Counted from the first letter of the stretch, positions 9,856-22,030 are shown. The stretch is 64,000 bases of DNA from Eulemur rufifrons (GCF_041146395.1 NC_090997.1:37179501-37243500), one strand, 5' to 3'. Notes: a model not told the origin generated them from the letters alone. A program made the numbers and translations.

Positions 9856-11361
9856 TATTGTACTTATGGCTGCATAATTGTATAAATTTGCTAAAATTCA
9901 GAAAACTGTACAGTTATAGTGAAGAAATTTTATGTTATATCAATAATGCTGTTAAAATAGATATATGGTGGATAGATGGATAGAGGTATGGTTAGATGAT
10001 ATATATGCAGTAAAACAAGCATAGTAAAATATTGATGGTAGAATTTAGATGATGGGTTTATGGGTGTTCACTAAATATTTTATCAAATTTTTTATGCTTT
10101 AAAAATGTTATAACAATATTTTTGGAAAAAGTAGGGCACAATTACAGCAATTATTAGGGAAAAATAACACCATTTCCTGGTTTAAATTAAGCTGAAACTC
10201 TGTAATAAATCAATTACATTAAAAACAATCAATGTGACCACGCTGATTGAGTTCCTGAAGTAACATTTCCCATTAAATATCATGAAATATACAGGGCATT
10301 TTTGAGAATTGACTGATCCTGGTCTGTGGCAGGAAATGTAAAAGATGAACCTGGAATATCTATACCAGATGGCAAGAAAGCTATTAAAAACTACTGGAGT
10401 TATATCAAATTTCAAACAGACACCAAATAAAGTCAATTTGAAGAGGCCGCAGTGGCCATAGGTAGACTAATTTGAGCTTTCATATGAATACAGAATTGTA
10501 ATGGGTTGCAAATCATTAAGTATGTTTGAACTAATGAGTTTATAATTTTAAACTCATTTTTAAATATATAAATAATTTTTAAATATATTATTACCTTTGG
10601 AGAATGCAAGAAACCAATTCATTCTCTTCAAAACTGGATAAATAAAGGGAAAGTATCAAGAATTCATCTTGTATTTCCTACATGAAATGTACTGTGTGGT
10701 AAGCAAAAAATATTTTGAGGAAATATATTCTTCTAAAATTATCTTAGCTGTAGTAAAAACATAAAGATAGTATGAGAATATCACTTATCAGTGATATGTC
10801 ACTATTCTTAAACATAAATTATTCCACATGATTTTTTGCAACATTCTGAATGCTCAGATCTATCTTATTTTGGCTCATCTCTAATTTAAGATCAGTCTGA
10901 CCAGAATACTAAATTTGATATACAGATTTAAAAAAACACTACTATATTTTCTCATATGGCTGACACCATTTGGAAAAAAAAATTGTTCACATTTTTTAAT
11001 AAGTGAAAACTGTTATTTTCTGCTATGTGAATGTGGCAATAATATAGTGGTAAATAGATCAAATGTATGAATTATAAGGAAAATTAAGTCAACATATAGA
11101 TTAGATATTAGGATATGTTTTATTTTTCATCCTATTTATATATGTTCAAAATAGTATTAATTACTAGTAGACACACACAATAAAAGTTTTAAAGTCATAT
11201 AATTTGATTTTTCTAGTGATTGCCTTAAACATATTTTTATATTAAAGTCTAGAATTAATAGTATGTGTTTCTATTGTATCGCATTACTTCCCTATATCAC
11301 CATCTTGTTTTTATCCTTATTTATTTTACAATAACTCTTTTTTATAATCATTTTTATATTC
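9856..11361. other. Mostly unassigned AT-rich sequence
   Basis: No gene is seen. Around 10010-10130 the phrase 'tagatgatgggtttatgggt' followed by 'gttcactaaatattttat' resembles an old LINE-1 3' UTR in sense orientation. The 84-codon frame at 10182-10436 (minus) shows no domain. The rest could not be assigned. Confidence 0.5.
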
Positions 11362-11422
11362 CTAGATATCTATATATAGATGTCGATATAGATGTCAATA
11401 TCGATATTGATATAGATATAGG
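11362..11422. repeat. (GATATA)n-type simple repeat
   Basis: Imperfect alternation of GATATC, GATATA and GATGTC units followed by a T10 run. The overlapping frames on both strands that encode repeating Asp/Ile residues are artefacts of this repeat. Confidence 0.85.
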
Positions 11423-12708
11423 TTTTTTTTTTTTGCTGAGATACATTGCTGATAATTCTCTTTTGACAGGGATTGGCAGTGGTGGTGGACAATTCTTTCT
11501 GATTTCTGATACCTAGAATCTGACTGGGGGCTGCATATGAAAGAAAACACAAATAACAATGGCTTAAACAAGATTTAGGGGGCTATTTTTCTTTCAAATA
11601 ACATGAAGTAAAGTATGGCAGCTCTAGGGTTCCCCTGGAGATTCAGATTTCTTCTATATACCTAGTTTATCAAGCTTAAAATATGATTCTCCTCTTCCCT
11701 CTCAAAGGGTTCCTCATGGTCTAAGATAGCTGTTGAAAATGCAGCCATCACATTTGTATTTAAAGCAGGAATGAGGAGTAGGGGAGGAAGCACTGAAAAG
11801 AGTGCTTATCAGGTATCTTGTCTCCCAGTAAGTAATTGTCCTCAGTGTCCCATCTATCAGCTTCTCCCTATATCTCCTTGGTCAAAACATAGTCATGTAG
11901 CCACGGTTAGCTCTAAAGAAGTCCAGAAAAAAACAGTCTTTTGGCTATGTATACTGCTATACTGAATAAAAATGGAGTTCTGTTTCCAGAGAAAAAGAAT
12001 AGAATGAATATTAGGGAGGCAACAACATTGGAGTTTTACTTTCTCCAGCTGAGGCAAACTTACTGGTGCTGGCTAGTCCTATTTGTTGTACAAGTTTTCC
12101 AAAAGGATGACATGAGATGCCCCAAAACATGAAAAGGAACGAGATGTTTGCATGTGTGTGGTAAGGGAGTCTCAAGTACATTTATAAATACTATGTCTTT
12201 GTTCAAGAGGCCAGCCTCTCTGTATTTGCCTTTCTCTACTTAGGAAAATTATTTTATTATTGTTGTTGCTGTAACATAGCCTGAACAAGTATTTTTCCCA
12301 GTGAGAAATAACAGGATTAAATCCAGGGAAGCAGTGAGTACACCTGGTCATTAAGCCACAGCATCCATCCGCTTAGCCTCTTTAACACACAAGAGGTTCA
12401 GGGCGGTCCTTTCAGATGGCAAGTTCCTAGGGACTGGTAGTTCTCTGCAGAATTCATCCTGAAACTGCGTGTGCTGACCTCATCTGACTGTCCTCCACAT
12501 GAATGATGCAACTCAGAGCCTCAGGACTGTTCAGATTTCTTATTTTTCTACCTTAAGGAAAAAGTAATATTTAAGTCTTTGGGGGGCATTGTGACAATAA
12601 GGGATAAAGCATTTTGTGAAATCTTGTCAGTGGTTTTTATCTTTTTATGTCATAATATTTCTATCTCATAGAAGCATGAAATCAAAGTGTAATTTGGCCT
12701 AGAGCAGG
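11423..12708. other. Unassigned stretch
   Basis: Short frames at 11771-11965 and 11941-12132 lack recognisable domains or coding context. No interspersed repeat was recognised. Confidence 0.5.
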
Positions 12709-12932
12709 GATTGGCAGACTTCTAAGAAGGCCAGATAGTGAGTATTTTTCAGCTTTACAGACTATATAATTCTGTTGCAACTACTCAACTCTGCTGTTGT
12801 ATTGCTTTGCAAAAGCAGGCATAGAAAATCACAAACAATGAGTGTACCTGTGTTACAATAAAACTTTATTTATGAAAACAGGAAGTGGGCAGATTTGGCC
12901 TGCAGGCTGTATTTTGCAGTCTACTGGCTCAG
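12709..12932 (+). mobile_element. hAT-Charlie non-autonomous element (MER1-type)
   Basis: The stretch begins 'cagggattggcagacttc', contains 'aaggccagatagtgagtat', 'gttgcaactactcaactctg' and 'aataaaactttatttatga', and ends with the complementary 'gcagtctactggctc'. This order matches the short Charlie-related element whose ends read CAGGGGTYGGCAAAC. No transposase is encoded. The exact family name is uncertain. Confidence 0.75.
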
Positions 12933-13051
12933 AAAGATGATTTATTTTTAATTTGAGTGATCCATAAATAAAATGTTAGCAGTAAAGGGAAAAGAGTTAT
13001 TTTTTGGTATTTATTGGTATGTTCACATTCCAAGATTATGAGGAAAAAAGT

Positions 13052-13442
13052 ACCAAAAATACTTTGGGCTTCAAACAACAGAAATTTATTGTCTTGCAGT
13101 TCTGGAGGCTATAAATCCAAAATCAAGGTGTTGAAAGGGCCATGCTTTTTCTGACAGCTCTCAGAGAGAATCATTCTTTGCCCCTTCCTAGCTTCAGGTG
13201 TTCTCTAACAATCCTTGGAATTCTTTAGTTTGTAGGTACATCACTCCAATCTCTGCCTCCATCATCCCATGGCTCTCTTTCCTGTGTCTCTGTGTCCAAA
13301 TGTTTCAGTTGTTAAATAAGGAAACCAGTAATATTGATTAAGAGCTGACCCTACTCCAATATGGCACTATCTTGACAAATTACATCTGCAATGACTCTAA
13401 TTCAAAATAAGATCAGACCCTGAGGCACTGAGGAATAAGATT
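13052..13442 (-). mobile_element. Solo LTR relic, MaLR/MLT1-like, antisense
   Basis: 'acagaaatttattgtcttgc' is the complement of an LTR polyadenylation region, followed by 'gttctggaggctataaatcc', 'caatctctgcctcca' and 'ttacatctgcaatgactct', in the order of mammalian ERVL-MaLR type LTRs read antisense. No internal viral region accompanies it, so it is a solo or truncated LTR. Class is more certain than subfamily. Confidence 0.55.
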
Positions 13443-13445
13443 TCA

Positions 13446-14393
13446 ACATATTTTCTTCAATTTTTTAAATTATTATGGTTATACAATAGTTGTATATCTT
13501 TATAGGGTGCACGTGATGTTTTGATACAGGCATACAATGTGAGTTAATCAAATCAGGGTAATTAGGGTATCCTTATTTCAGGCATTTATCATTTCTTTGT
13601 GTTAGGAATATTCCAATTCCGCTCTTTTAGTTATTTTAAAGTATACCCTGACTTATTGTTGATTAGTCACTTTCTTATGCTAATATTGTTGATTCTATCT
13701 AACTATGTATGTATATTTTTGTACCCATTAATCATTCCAACTTTATCCTCCCTCACTGCTACCCTTCCCAGACTCTGCTAACTGTGATTCTACTCTCTAT
13801 CTCTATGAGATCAATTGTTTTTAATATTTAGCTCCCACATAAGAATGAGAACACATGAGATTTTTCTTTCTGTGATTGGCTTATTTCACTTAAATAATGT
13901 TGTTCAGTTCCATACATGTTGCAAATGGCACTATTTTATTCATTTTTGTGGGTAATATTCCATTGTGTACATGTACCACAGTTTCTTTATCCATTCACCC
14001 ATTGATGGACACTTACGTTGATTCCATAAATTGGCTATTGTGAACAGTGCTACAATAAACAAGGGAATGCAGATATTCTTTCAATACACTAAATTCCTTT
14101 CCTTGAGATATATACCTACCAGCAGTGAGATTGCTGGGTCATATGATAGTTCTGTTTTTAGTTTTTTGAGGAACTTCCATACTGTTCTCCATAGTGGTTG
14201 CACTAATTTACATTTCCACCAACAGTGTACGAGAGTTCTATCTCCACGTCTTCACCAGCATTCATTATTGCCTGTCTTTTTGATAAAAACCATTTTAACT
14301 GGGGTGAGATGATACCTCGTAGTTTTGATTTGCATTTTGCTGATGACTAATGATGAACTTTTTTTTTCATATAACTGTTGGCCATTTGTATGT
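13446..14393 (-). mobile_element. Old LINE-1 3' end, antisense
   Basis: Antisense LINE-1 3' UTR and ORF2 end: 'ttatagggtgcacgtgatgt', 'attccattgtgtacatgtac', 'cacccattgatggacact', 'attgctgggtcatatgatag', 'ccaccaacagtgtacgag' and 'gataaaaaccattttaact'. The frames here (for example 14031-14312) are broken ORF2 complement. It ends against the T-tract of the next LINE-1 at about 14394, which inserted into or beside it. Confidence 0.85.
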
Positions 14394-15926
14394 CTTTTTT
14401 TTTTTTTTTTACATTTCAAAGTATTATGGAGGTACAAAAGCATTGGTTACTTAAATAGCCTTTTCACTGCCCAAGTCAGAGCTACAAGCATGCTCATTCC
14501 CCAGACAGAGAGCACCGTACCTGTTAGGTGTGAGTTTGCCCATTCCCTCCTCCCCCCTCCGACATGTTCAACACCTGATGAATGTTGCTTCCATATGTGC
14601 AAATAAGTTTTGATTGATTATTATCAATTTAATGATGAATGCATGTGGTGTTTGTTTTTCCATTCTTATGATATTTCACTTAGAAGAAAGGGCTCCAGCT
14701 CTATCCAGAATAATACAAGTCTTTGTTCACTGCAGCCATATCAGCACTGGGTGTGCCCCAAGCCCAGTAATACTGTTTCTCTTGCAGACTCCTGGTATTA
14801 CCACCATGCGTACTTACTTGGGTAAGATATAGGAGAAATCCCTAGATCACCAAGCAAAGTCTCTCACTTTCAGCCCTCACTCTCTGTGCTGGGCTGCTGG
14901 TGTTGGGGAAGGAGTGACATGGACACTCCCTCATGGCCACCAGCACCAGGTCACACCTGAAGCCAGCCCAGTCTCATCCAAGCCCATGGTGACTGCTGCC
15001 TCTCTACCTTTGGTGTTTATTCAAAGCCCAAGGACTCTTTAGTCAGCCGGTGGTGAATCCTGCCAGGACTGGGTCCTTCCTTTCATGGTACCATGTTTTC
15101 TTCTGGTCCAGCGTGGGTCCAGAAATGCCTTCCAGAAACTAAAGGCTGGACTCAGGGGCTTTAGGAGTCTGCTTGGTACTTTATTTTACTGTGGCTGAGC
15201 TGGTACTCAAGTTGCAAAACAAAGTCCTCTGAATTCTTCCTGTTCCTTTCCTCAAATGGAAGAAGACTGAGCCTCACTGCCTAGAGTTGGGGGTGTGGGG
15301 TGTGTAGGCACTGACTTGGCCACTACTGCTAGTGTCTCACTAGGTCATGTACACCTCAAGTTCACTGGCTCCAAGGCAGCACACCTGCGGGAATTGCCCA
15401 AGAATTGCAGCCTTTGTGTCCTGACTGCCTTATGAATTTAGTTCAGGCCTCAGGCTGATTTTTGGCAGCTGGTCGTGGGGCTAGCCAGAAAATGAGTTTT
15501 GGGACAGTGGAGTTCTCCCTGGCCAGGCTGATCTAAATGTTCCTTCCATAGGCACTAGCAGATTTCTTCTCTGCACTGTGTTCTCCTGTGTGGGGGGGCC
15601 CTAAGTTTCAATTCAAAGCCCCACAGCCACTTCCCTCTCCCTCCTTCCCTCCTCCATGGCACACAGATTCTCTCCCCATGGTGCATGCTGGCACAGAACT
15701 GCAAGATGATGGGGAAAGGGTTGTGTAGGCAATGCAAGGTTGTCTTTTCTGCCACGTTTAGTCTCTCTTTGCTTGATATAGTGTAATACCAGGTAATCTG
15801 ATCGCTCACCTGATTTTTGGTTCTTCCGAAGGTGCTTGTTTGCATGGGTTGTTGTTGAATTTGGTGTTTGTGTGGAGGGACAATGACTGAAGGTGTCTAT
15901 TTGGCCATCTTGCTTTGCTCTCCCAA
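14394..15926 (-). mobile_element. Internally deleted LINE-1: 5' UTR joined to 3' end, antisense
   Basis: On the minus strand the element starts 'gggagagcaaagcaagatgg', a LINE-1 5' end, and runs through about 1.2 kb of 5' UTR ('tggcaggattcaccacc', 'gggctttgaataaacacca', 'gatatggctgcagtgaac'). Near 14715 it switches to the last 320 bases of a LINE-1 ('attctggatagagctgga', 'catatggaagcaacattc'), ending in 'tttgaaatgta' and an A-tail (T17 on the plus strand at 14394-14411). ORF1 and almost all of ORF2 are missing. Same orientation, a full 5' start and a tail suggest one integration of a shortened transcript or a later internal deletion. The switch falls at 'gacttg|tattat', with short shared sequence. 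Frames at 15555-16023 are chance frames in the 5' UTR. Confidence 0.75.
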
Positions 15927-17269
15927 CACAACATATATGTTTTGAGGGAACACTATTAAACCCATAAATGATATTTTCATTTGGAACCAAGGAAGGACCA
16001 AATCCTGTCTTGTCAATCACCATTCCTTACAGTGGTGTGCAAACGATACATACAAAAGTAAATTTAACCCATGGGAAAATGTGAAACATTTAATCTCATT
16101 GATCAATCACAAACATAAAGAAATAACATTGAAAAAATAGAGCTTTATAGATGAAGTGAGGAGTCATTCAACCCATTTTACATCAAAAACAATTGCTGGA
16201 ATCTATTTCTTGTGTCAGGTGGTGAGGCAAGTTAATCAATTCTACGGCATTGTCTGCCTCTGCTAGATGGCCTCCAACACTGGATACAGTAAGAATGATT
16301 ATCCTTTCATTCACATTGTATCCATTCTTCTCATTTCTTGTGTCTTCTTTCCATTGCCAATCATTTTGTCTATGCATAACCAAATGAACAAAATTTAGCA
16401 ACTGATGAATATAAAAGTTTTATACTTATACAAACAGTCCAAGTAGTTTTGTTTGAAATCCTAACCCTCTGTCTAGAAGGAAGACCATATTTTTCCAGAA
16501 TCCCTTCCCTGATATTCCCATGGGCCCTGGGCTTGTTTATATGTGTTACCAGATTATTTCTACCCGCTCTTCTCCCAGAAGTGTGTCAATCTTCCATAAT
16601 TTCCTTTAAGAGTTTCCAGGAGAGAAGGGTTTTCTTGCAAGTCATTGGAGATGTTCTTTGCCATTCTGCAGTCCTGCTCCACTGGATGTTGCCAGGCTCT
16701 CCTCATAGGTTGTTCACTACATTCAGTCTTCTGCCTGCACTGCCTCCTGCTTCTTCTGATCCACTGAGAGTGCTTTTCTTCTTATCTAGCTATTTAAGGA
16801 AACAATTCTATCTCTCAGGACAATTTCTTTTGTAGGGTATTCATTACCTTTGGGAGCCTTTGTGACAACATGCTCTCTCTTGTACCTAAGTCACCCTCTT
16901 TCAAGAGGCTTTAGATGTTGGCCAGCAGAGGAGGGAGATTTGGGGTGAGGAATGGTCAAGAGGAGACTCACCCTGTACCTGATGGTTCTGTCTAGAGTTT
17001 ACACTCTACCTCTCAGTCCAGTCTTCTCTGACAGTCTGAGCTGTATTTCAGTATTGCTTCTGGTGTCTTTTTTTTATTATAAACACTTTTAAAAAATTTC
17101 TCATGGTTCTCACCTTCTTTTCCCCAACAGCAGCATTCAAATTTGCTTTCCTTAAAGCTCAGTTTCATGAATCTGTGCCTTCAGTTTTCTCACTACAAAA
17201 TGAGCAAGTTTAACCAAATAATCTCTGAATGAAGAAGCCTGCTAGGAGAGAATAAATATTATTTTAAGA
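15927..17269. other. Unassigned stretch
   Basis: The longest frame, 128 codons at 16449-16835 plus, has a biased Leu/Phe/Ser composition typical of pyrimidine-rich DNA and no domain. No repeat was recognised. A candidate exon or conserved element cannot be judged without alignment. Confidence 0.45.
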
Positions 17270-17405
17270 GGCAGATCAACTTTCTAGTCCTGGCTTTGCC
17301 CAGAGCAGATACTGTAGCTTAGGTGAGTCCCATAATCTTCTTGGCCTAAACCTCTGCTTTGCTAATTCAGAGGGTAGAATTAAGAGATATCTAAGGTTCC
17401 CTAAG
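17270..17405 (+). repeat. MIR-family SINE relic
   Basis: 'ctagtcctggctttgccc', then 'gtgagtcccataatcttctt' and 'aattaagagatatctaaggt' follow the MIR core order (lost exact words, preserved layout). Old and partial. Confidence 0.5.
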
Positions 17406-19984
17406 TAAATGTAGATTTAGTTTATATTTTGGAACCCTTTCCATATATGTTAATGGTACACTCTTTCTTGGACCCCATTCTGTGTATCCTCTCTTTTATG
17501 TTGGCTGGGCGGCTTGGGCTCCCTGGCCACTTTGCAGTAGTATCCTCAGCTACTTAGTCAGCTTCATTGTCCAATTATGGAATTTAGGAAAGTTTCAACA
17601 CTTAGTGGTATCTAATCATGAATTAACATACACATAAGGGAAGACCAATGAGTAGCCAAATTTTTGGTTTATTAATCAATAGGAATACTAAAACTATCAT
17701 TAAATGTAACCACAATTTGGTAAATAGTAGGAAGGACAGTTCCTTCCACGAATGTACATTTTGCAATAACATTGGCTTTTGTCCTCTCTCAGTGTGGACC
17801 GGAACCAGCACTATGCACAGCTTTCACACTCTGTTGGGTGAATTATTTTTCTGATTCTTGACCTCAGTCAAGGTCTCTCATAGTGAAAGAAACCGAGTCT
17901 TAGATCTGCTGAGGCATATGTTAGTGTCACGGTAGTACACAGAGAGAAAGGCAGGCGCAGCTGTGTCGATTCCTCATTGCCTTGAGTTAGAATGTCTTTG
18001 TATGTAGGTTCTCTTTTCGATTCTTTAAAGTGTGCTAATGTGAGGCGGGCAGAGTGGAGGGAGTGGAGCTCCAGAGTAGAGCTCAGGGGAGGTGAGTGTG
18101 GCCTTTGTTATGAATGTAGAGGCATTTTAATAGTCAGTGTGGAGTTTCTCGACGTATGTTCTCAGAGAGCACACACACCAGGCCAATGGAGGCATTTGGT
18201 ACCTTGTCTATAACAAAATCACAGAGGTTCAGTTTATGTCACTATACCAGATGTCATGTCTCATCCCATTACTTATTTGAAGAGTTGCTCTACCATCTTT
18301 ACTTTATCAAAAGTTAAAATATATGCCTCTACATGTTCAGAATTATTTGATTCTTAGATAGTAATATCTATTTATTTTGCTTATTTTACCCTGAATTCTT
18401 CCTAAAACAGAAGTAGTTTCACTGTTGCTTTATTTGGTTTTTAAACCACCTGAACAGTTTATTCAATTTTGTTCTTTTCATGAGACAAGCATGGGTCTGT
18501 TACCCATATGTTGGCAATATCCTATTGTAGCAGCCTCTGTACTTCCTGGACTCTGGCTAGCCAGTTCTGATGGTTCTCTCCAGAAGATGACTGAAGATTA
18601 TTTCCTTTTGTTTGTGATAATGCTTCGATAATTGCAGTTATAAATGAAAGGGCAGAACAAATCCCTTTTCAACTGGAAATGCACAGATGTTATTACCTTC
18701 TGCTCAATCAAATTCTACCTTGCTTCCAGTGCTTTTCACACCGAGTCATATAAATGAAGCTGCATGGTTCTGTGCCTTATTTTCACTCTCCTTTTGATCT
18801 CTCTTACTTAAGGCGGATGCTATAACTTAGGGCAATCATGTCCTCTTAGGAAGCAAGATGCAAAGCTGGTGACAGACACAGTCACACATCTAAAGGCAGA
18901 CCACATCATGGTTGGAATGTCAAACCTAGATGGCTTAGTAGCCTGAAAAGAAATTTTGTTCCTGTGCAGGCTGAGAGCAATTTTTGATCAAGTCCTACTC
19001 CTCAACATGATTGCTTAAAAGAGCAGCGCCCTGGGTTAGAACATTAATTGCTGAAAGGGATTCCAAAAAAGACTTGAGGAGATGGAAATAAAAAAATCCT
19101 GAAGTTAAACACTTATGGCTTTGGCTGATTTATTAAACATCTCTATGGCAAATTTTCTTGTGCTATGGAAAACATATTGACCTGCTTACTCTAAAGACAA
19201 CAGTGTGGGAAATCAATTATTGTAAAAGTCTTTAAAAATATAAAACTAACTTTTTTATGGAAAGAAATCATGCCAAGCCCCCAGATTTAACTAGCCACCA
19301 TTTAAAACCTGCAGATTTCATATTTCTAATGGTTCTGTCAGCCCTCATTTTAGATTGACAAATCTCTCCATGGAGTTTCTCATGAAGTTTGCTGTCTTCA
19401 AACGGACAAAAAAAAAAAAAAAAAAAAAAATTCAGTATCTTTGCATTCCAGATTCCTACAGTCCTTGTGCCAGGTGAAATGGTTGAGTCTATGGGGAAAA
19501 GAAAACTTCTTGAAATAAAGAACATCCATCTAGCCTCCAATATTCAACTATTTTTATAGGCAATGTATTTTGTCTGATTAGATTTTTAATTATAACCTCC
19601 AAAATGTCCCCTTACACTGTTTATAAATATAAACTGCTATAAATATTTTTTTAAAAGAAAAGAAATAAGTAGTCAATATAGCCAGCAGGCAATTATTGAG
19701 AGTTTATTATCTTATCAGTTTTCTAGTAGGTACATATCATGTAGACACAAACACACATATGAATCATCTGACAAGTGTATTCAATTTTATTTTTTATCAT
19801 ATATATTATATATGTTACATATAATATATCCTTATATATACATAATAGGGGTATGTTAAGTGAATTTAAAATTAAATTGTAAATAATTTTCCAAAAGCAT
19901 TTTCTCTTCTGTGCACTGTAATATTGTATAATAGCATCCACTTATAGATTACAAGCAAATAGTTCAGTCTTCTGATGTCAGAAC
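17406..19984. other. Mostly unassigned, with an A-tract
   Basis: No gene or interspersed repeat is supported. There is a lone A22-type tract at 19408-19430 with no retroposon upstream and no evident flanking duplication. An AT-rich TATATA stretch lies at 19797-19846. Confidence 0.45.
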
Positions 19985-20140
19985 ATTACTTCTTCATTCA
20001 TTTAATAGTGTGTTTGTTTTTACTGAGCATCTCTTATGTATGTATTAGGAGCCATTGAAGGTATGGGGAAAACAGAAAAGAAAGACATGTTCTAAGTCTT
20101 AAAGCTCATTGGGAAGTCAGAAACACGTACAAACATCCAT
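19985..20140 (-). repeat. L2 LINE 3'-end relic, antisense
   Basis: 'tcattcatttaatagtgtgt', 'actgagcatctcttatgta' and then 'ggtatggggaaaacagaaa' with 'agtcttaaagctcattgg' reproduce the L2 3' end read antisense (ATTTATTGAGCACCTACTATGTGCC). Confidence 0.65.
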
Positions 20141-20776
20141 GAATAAAGGAGATACATCATTTATGTGTCATCAAGGCAGCACACTGAGGGCACATTTAAG
20201 AGGTTACTTAATTCTAATAATTCATGAATAGGGAATTCAGGCAAGTCTCCCTATTCAATCCTTGGGGTTCTTATGGGTCAGACATATGACAAAGGGCACT
20301 ATCAGCCCTCCATAGGCATTCAATCATAAAAAAGATTTGATCCAATCCATTATGAAGAGAAACAAGCTCTGGGGCTGAAAGCTAGGCTAACCATGCTGAT
20401 AAAAATCAACAATACTGAATCTCATATTATAGGAGAAACTGAAGGCATAATATTTAGAAATATAGATATTTCCTATTTAGTGCATATCTAAGGGAAATGA
20501 AATAGCAGAGCACCAATGTACTGATACTGATAACATTTGCCATTGAGGTTGCGTGTATGATTCAAACTGAATTGTCCAGTTTATGTTTTTCTGATTATTA
20601 GATGTAGAATCAAGAAGTTTATTTGGATGTTAACTTTTTTTTAATTGGATAAATGTTCAGTGAGTTGACTTAGACCCACTTCCCTCTCCCTTTTTAACAT
20701 CCTGTACATTGTTACTTTTTGTGTAAAATTATCAGTCAATGAACCTGTAATTACTTAAACTTTACTTTAAAATATA
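20141..20776. other. Unassigned stretch
   Basis: No gene or repeat was recognised. Confidence 0.45.
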
Positions 20777-20970
20777 GGGGGAAGGGGGACGGGGGGAGGG
20801 GATGGGTGTATACCTACAGGATAAGTGCAATGCGCACTCTCTGGGGAATGGACACACTTGAAGCTCTGACTCGGGGGGATAGGTGGGACATGGGCAATAT
20901 ATAACCTGAACTTTTGTACCCCCATAATAAGCTGAAATAAATAATATAAAATAAATAAATAAATAAAAAT
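20777..20970 (+). mobile_element. Severely 5'-truncated LINE-1, only the 3' UTR end
   Basis: The G-rich polypurine tract (20777-20805) is followed by 'gggtgtatacctacagga', 'tgcaatgcgcactctctgg', 'cttgaagctctgactcgg', 'aacctgaacttttgtaccc' and 'cataataagctgaaataaa', with an A-rich AAAT tail. This is the strepsirrhine-type LINE-1 3' UTR end. The antisense LINE-1 ends at 8096 and 46535 carry the complement of the last part. It is relatively intact, so it is one of the younger insertions in the window. No clear target-site duplication was found. Confidence 0.8.
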
Positions 20971-21284
20971 CCTTAACTGAAAAAAAGTATTTATCAAGAG
21001 TATTTTTAAGGAAGTGGTTGTTTCCTTCCAAATACGTGCTGAAAAATACCTGCTACGCAACTCTTATTTCTCTAGCATTAGCTGATGAAAGTCTTTATTG
21101 GGTCCTGAGACTGTTGCATCTCTGGACATGTTATTGGGCTGCTGTTTCTGCACCTATATCCTTCAGACACTATTGCAATGCGAGAGCCTAGTCTTTTAAG
21201 TGGAAAGAATTTCTTCTTATTGGGATCCAAGGTGAACACAGATTTGCCTGATGAATCAAAAGTTGCCATAATCTCAATATGAAC
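20971..21284. other. Unassigned; holds a minus-strand open frame
   Basis: A minus-strand frame of 97 codons (21078-21371) covers this stretch. About 68 of its codons lie outside the adjacent L2 relic. It lacks recognisable domains, and its proposed start lies inside the L2, so it is unlikely to be a gene. An ancient exon or pseudogene fragment is possible but unsupported. Confidence 0.35.
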
Positions 21285-21412
21285 AACACCACAGGAATGT
21301 AAGCTCTGGATATCAGGGACCGTGACTGTTTTGCTCATGACTGTATTCTCAGTGCCCAAAACATTGCCCAAGTCCTAGCAGGTGCTTCACTAGTATTTGT
21401 TTATAACTGAAG
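21285..21412 (+). repeat. L2 LINE 3'-end relic
   Basis: 'aatgtaagctctggatatca', 'gggaccgtgactgttttgct', 'actgtattctcagtgccc' and 'caggtgcttcactagtattt' match the L2 3' terminus in order. Confidence 0.75.
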
Positions 21413-21685
21413 GTCAAATATTCCCAGTACTGAATAAGTCTAGGATGATATTTTTTAACTCTTTGACACCCAGGATCAGACAAATTGTAGTTAACATGGG
21501 TTTGATTCTCGTGCATATTTGGTGCTCATGAACACATATTTGTGCAGGATAAAATGAGTGGCACAATGAGGCATGGCATAAAATAATTCTTGCTTTATGT
21601 TGCTGAAATGTTAGTATGGAAGGTAAACTATGAATACAAAGACAAAAGTAGGGCAAGTCAAGGAAGTGATGAGTGGTGTTTTATA
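21413..21685. other. Unassigned stretch
   Basis: No gene or repeat recognised. It might be a decayed extension of the flanking L2 relics. Confidence 0.4.
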
Positions 21686-22030
21686 CAGAGTGTGTAAGAA
21701 AGGATTCTAGCAGACACTGAACTTAAAGAGAGATTGGTATTAAGTGAAGAATTAATGTGTGATAACATGGGAAAAGATCGCATTAGGTAGAGGCACCAGT
21801 TTGTGCAAGGCACCTGAAGCAAGAATATGGTTGGCAAGTTCACAGAACAACAAATAGCCTAGTGTGGTTGGAACAAAGAGAGCTTAAAGAGGAGAGTCAA
21901 GAGATGACTTCCGAAAGTAAGTCAAGGTGAGATTATGCAGCACTATTTGGTGATGGCAAAATATTTCAATTTTATTCTGGCATTAGAAAATTTTGAACAT
22001 GGAAGTGATACAATTTTTTTATATGTAAGA
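21686..22030 (-). repeat. L2 LINE internal relic, antisense
   Basis: 'tgtgcaaggcacctgaagca', 'gcctagtgtggttggaacaa', 'gattatgcagcactatttgg' and 'tcaattttattctggcatta' follow the antisense of the L2 ORF region (GTGCAAAGGCCCTGAGGC, GCCAGTGTGGCTGGAG, GATCATGCAGGGCCTTGT, GGATTTTATTCTGAG). Confidence 0.65.

Noticed and set aside
15613..16023. 136-codon minus-strand frame near a G+C-rich stretch
   Set aside because: It overlaps the LINE-1 5' UTR; the local composition explains the long frame.
16449..16835. 128-codon plus-strand frame
   Set aside because: Leu/Ser/Phe-rich composition from pyrimidine-rich DNA, no domain, no splice or promoter context.
19408..19430. Poly-A tract as the tail of a processed pseudogene
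   Set aside because: No gene-like sequence precedes it and no flanking duplication could be found.
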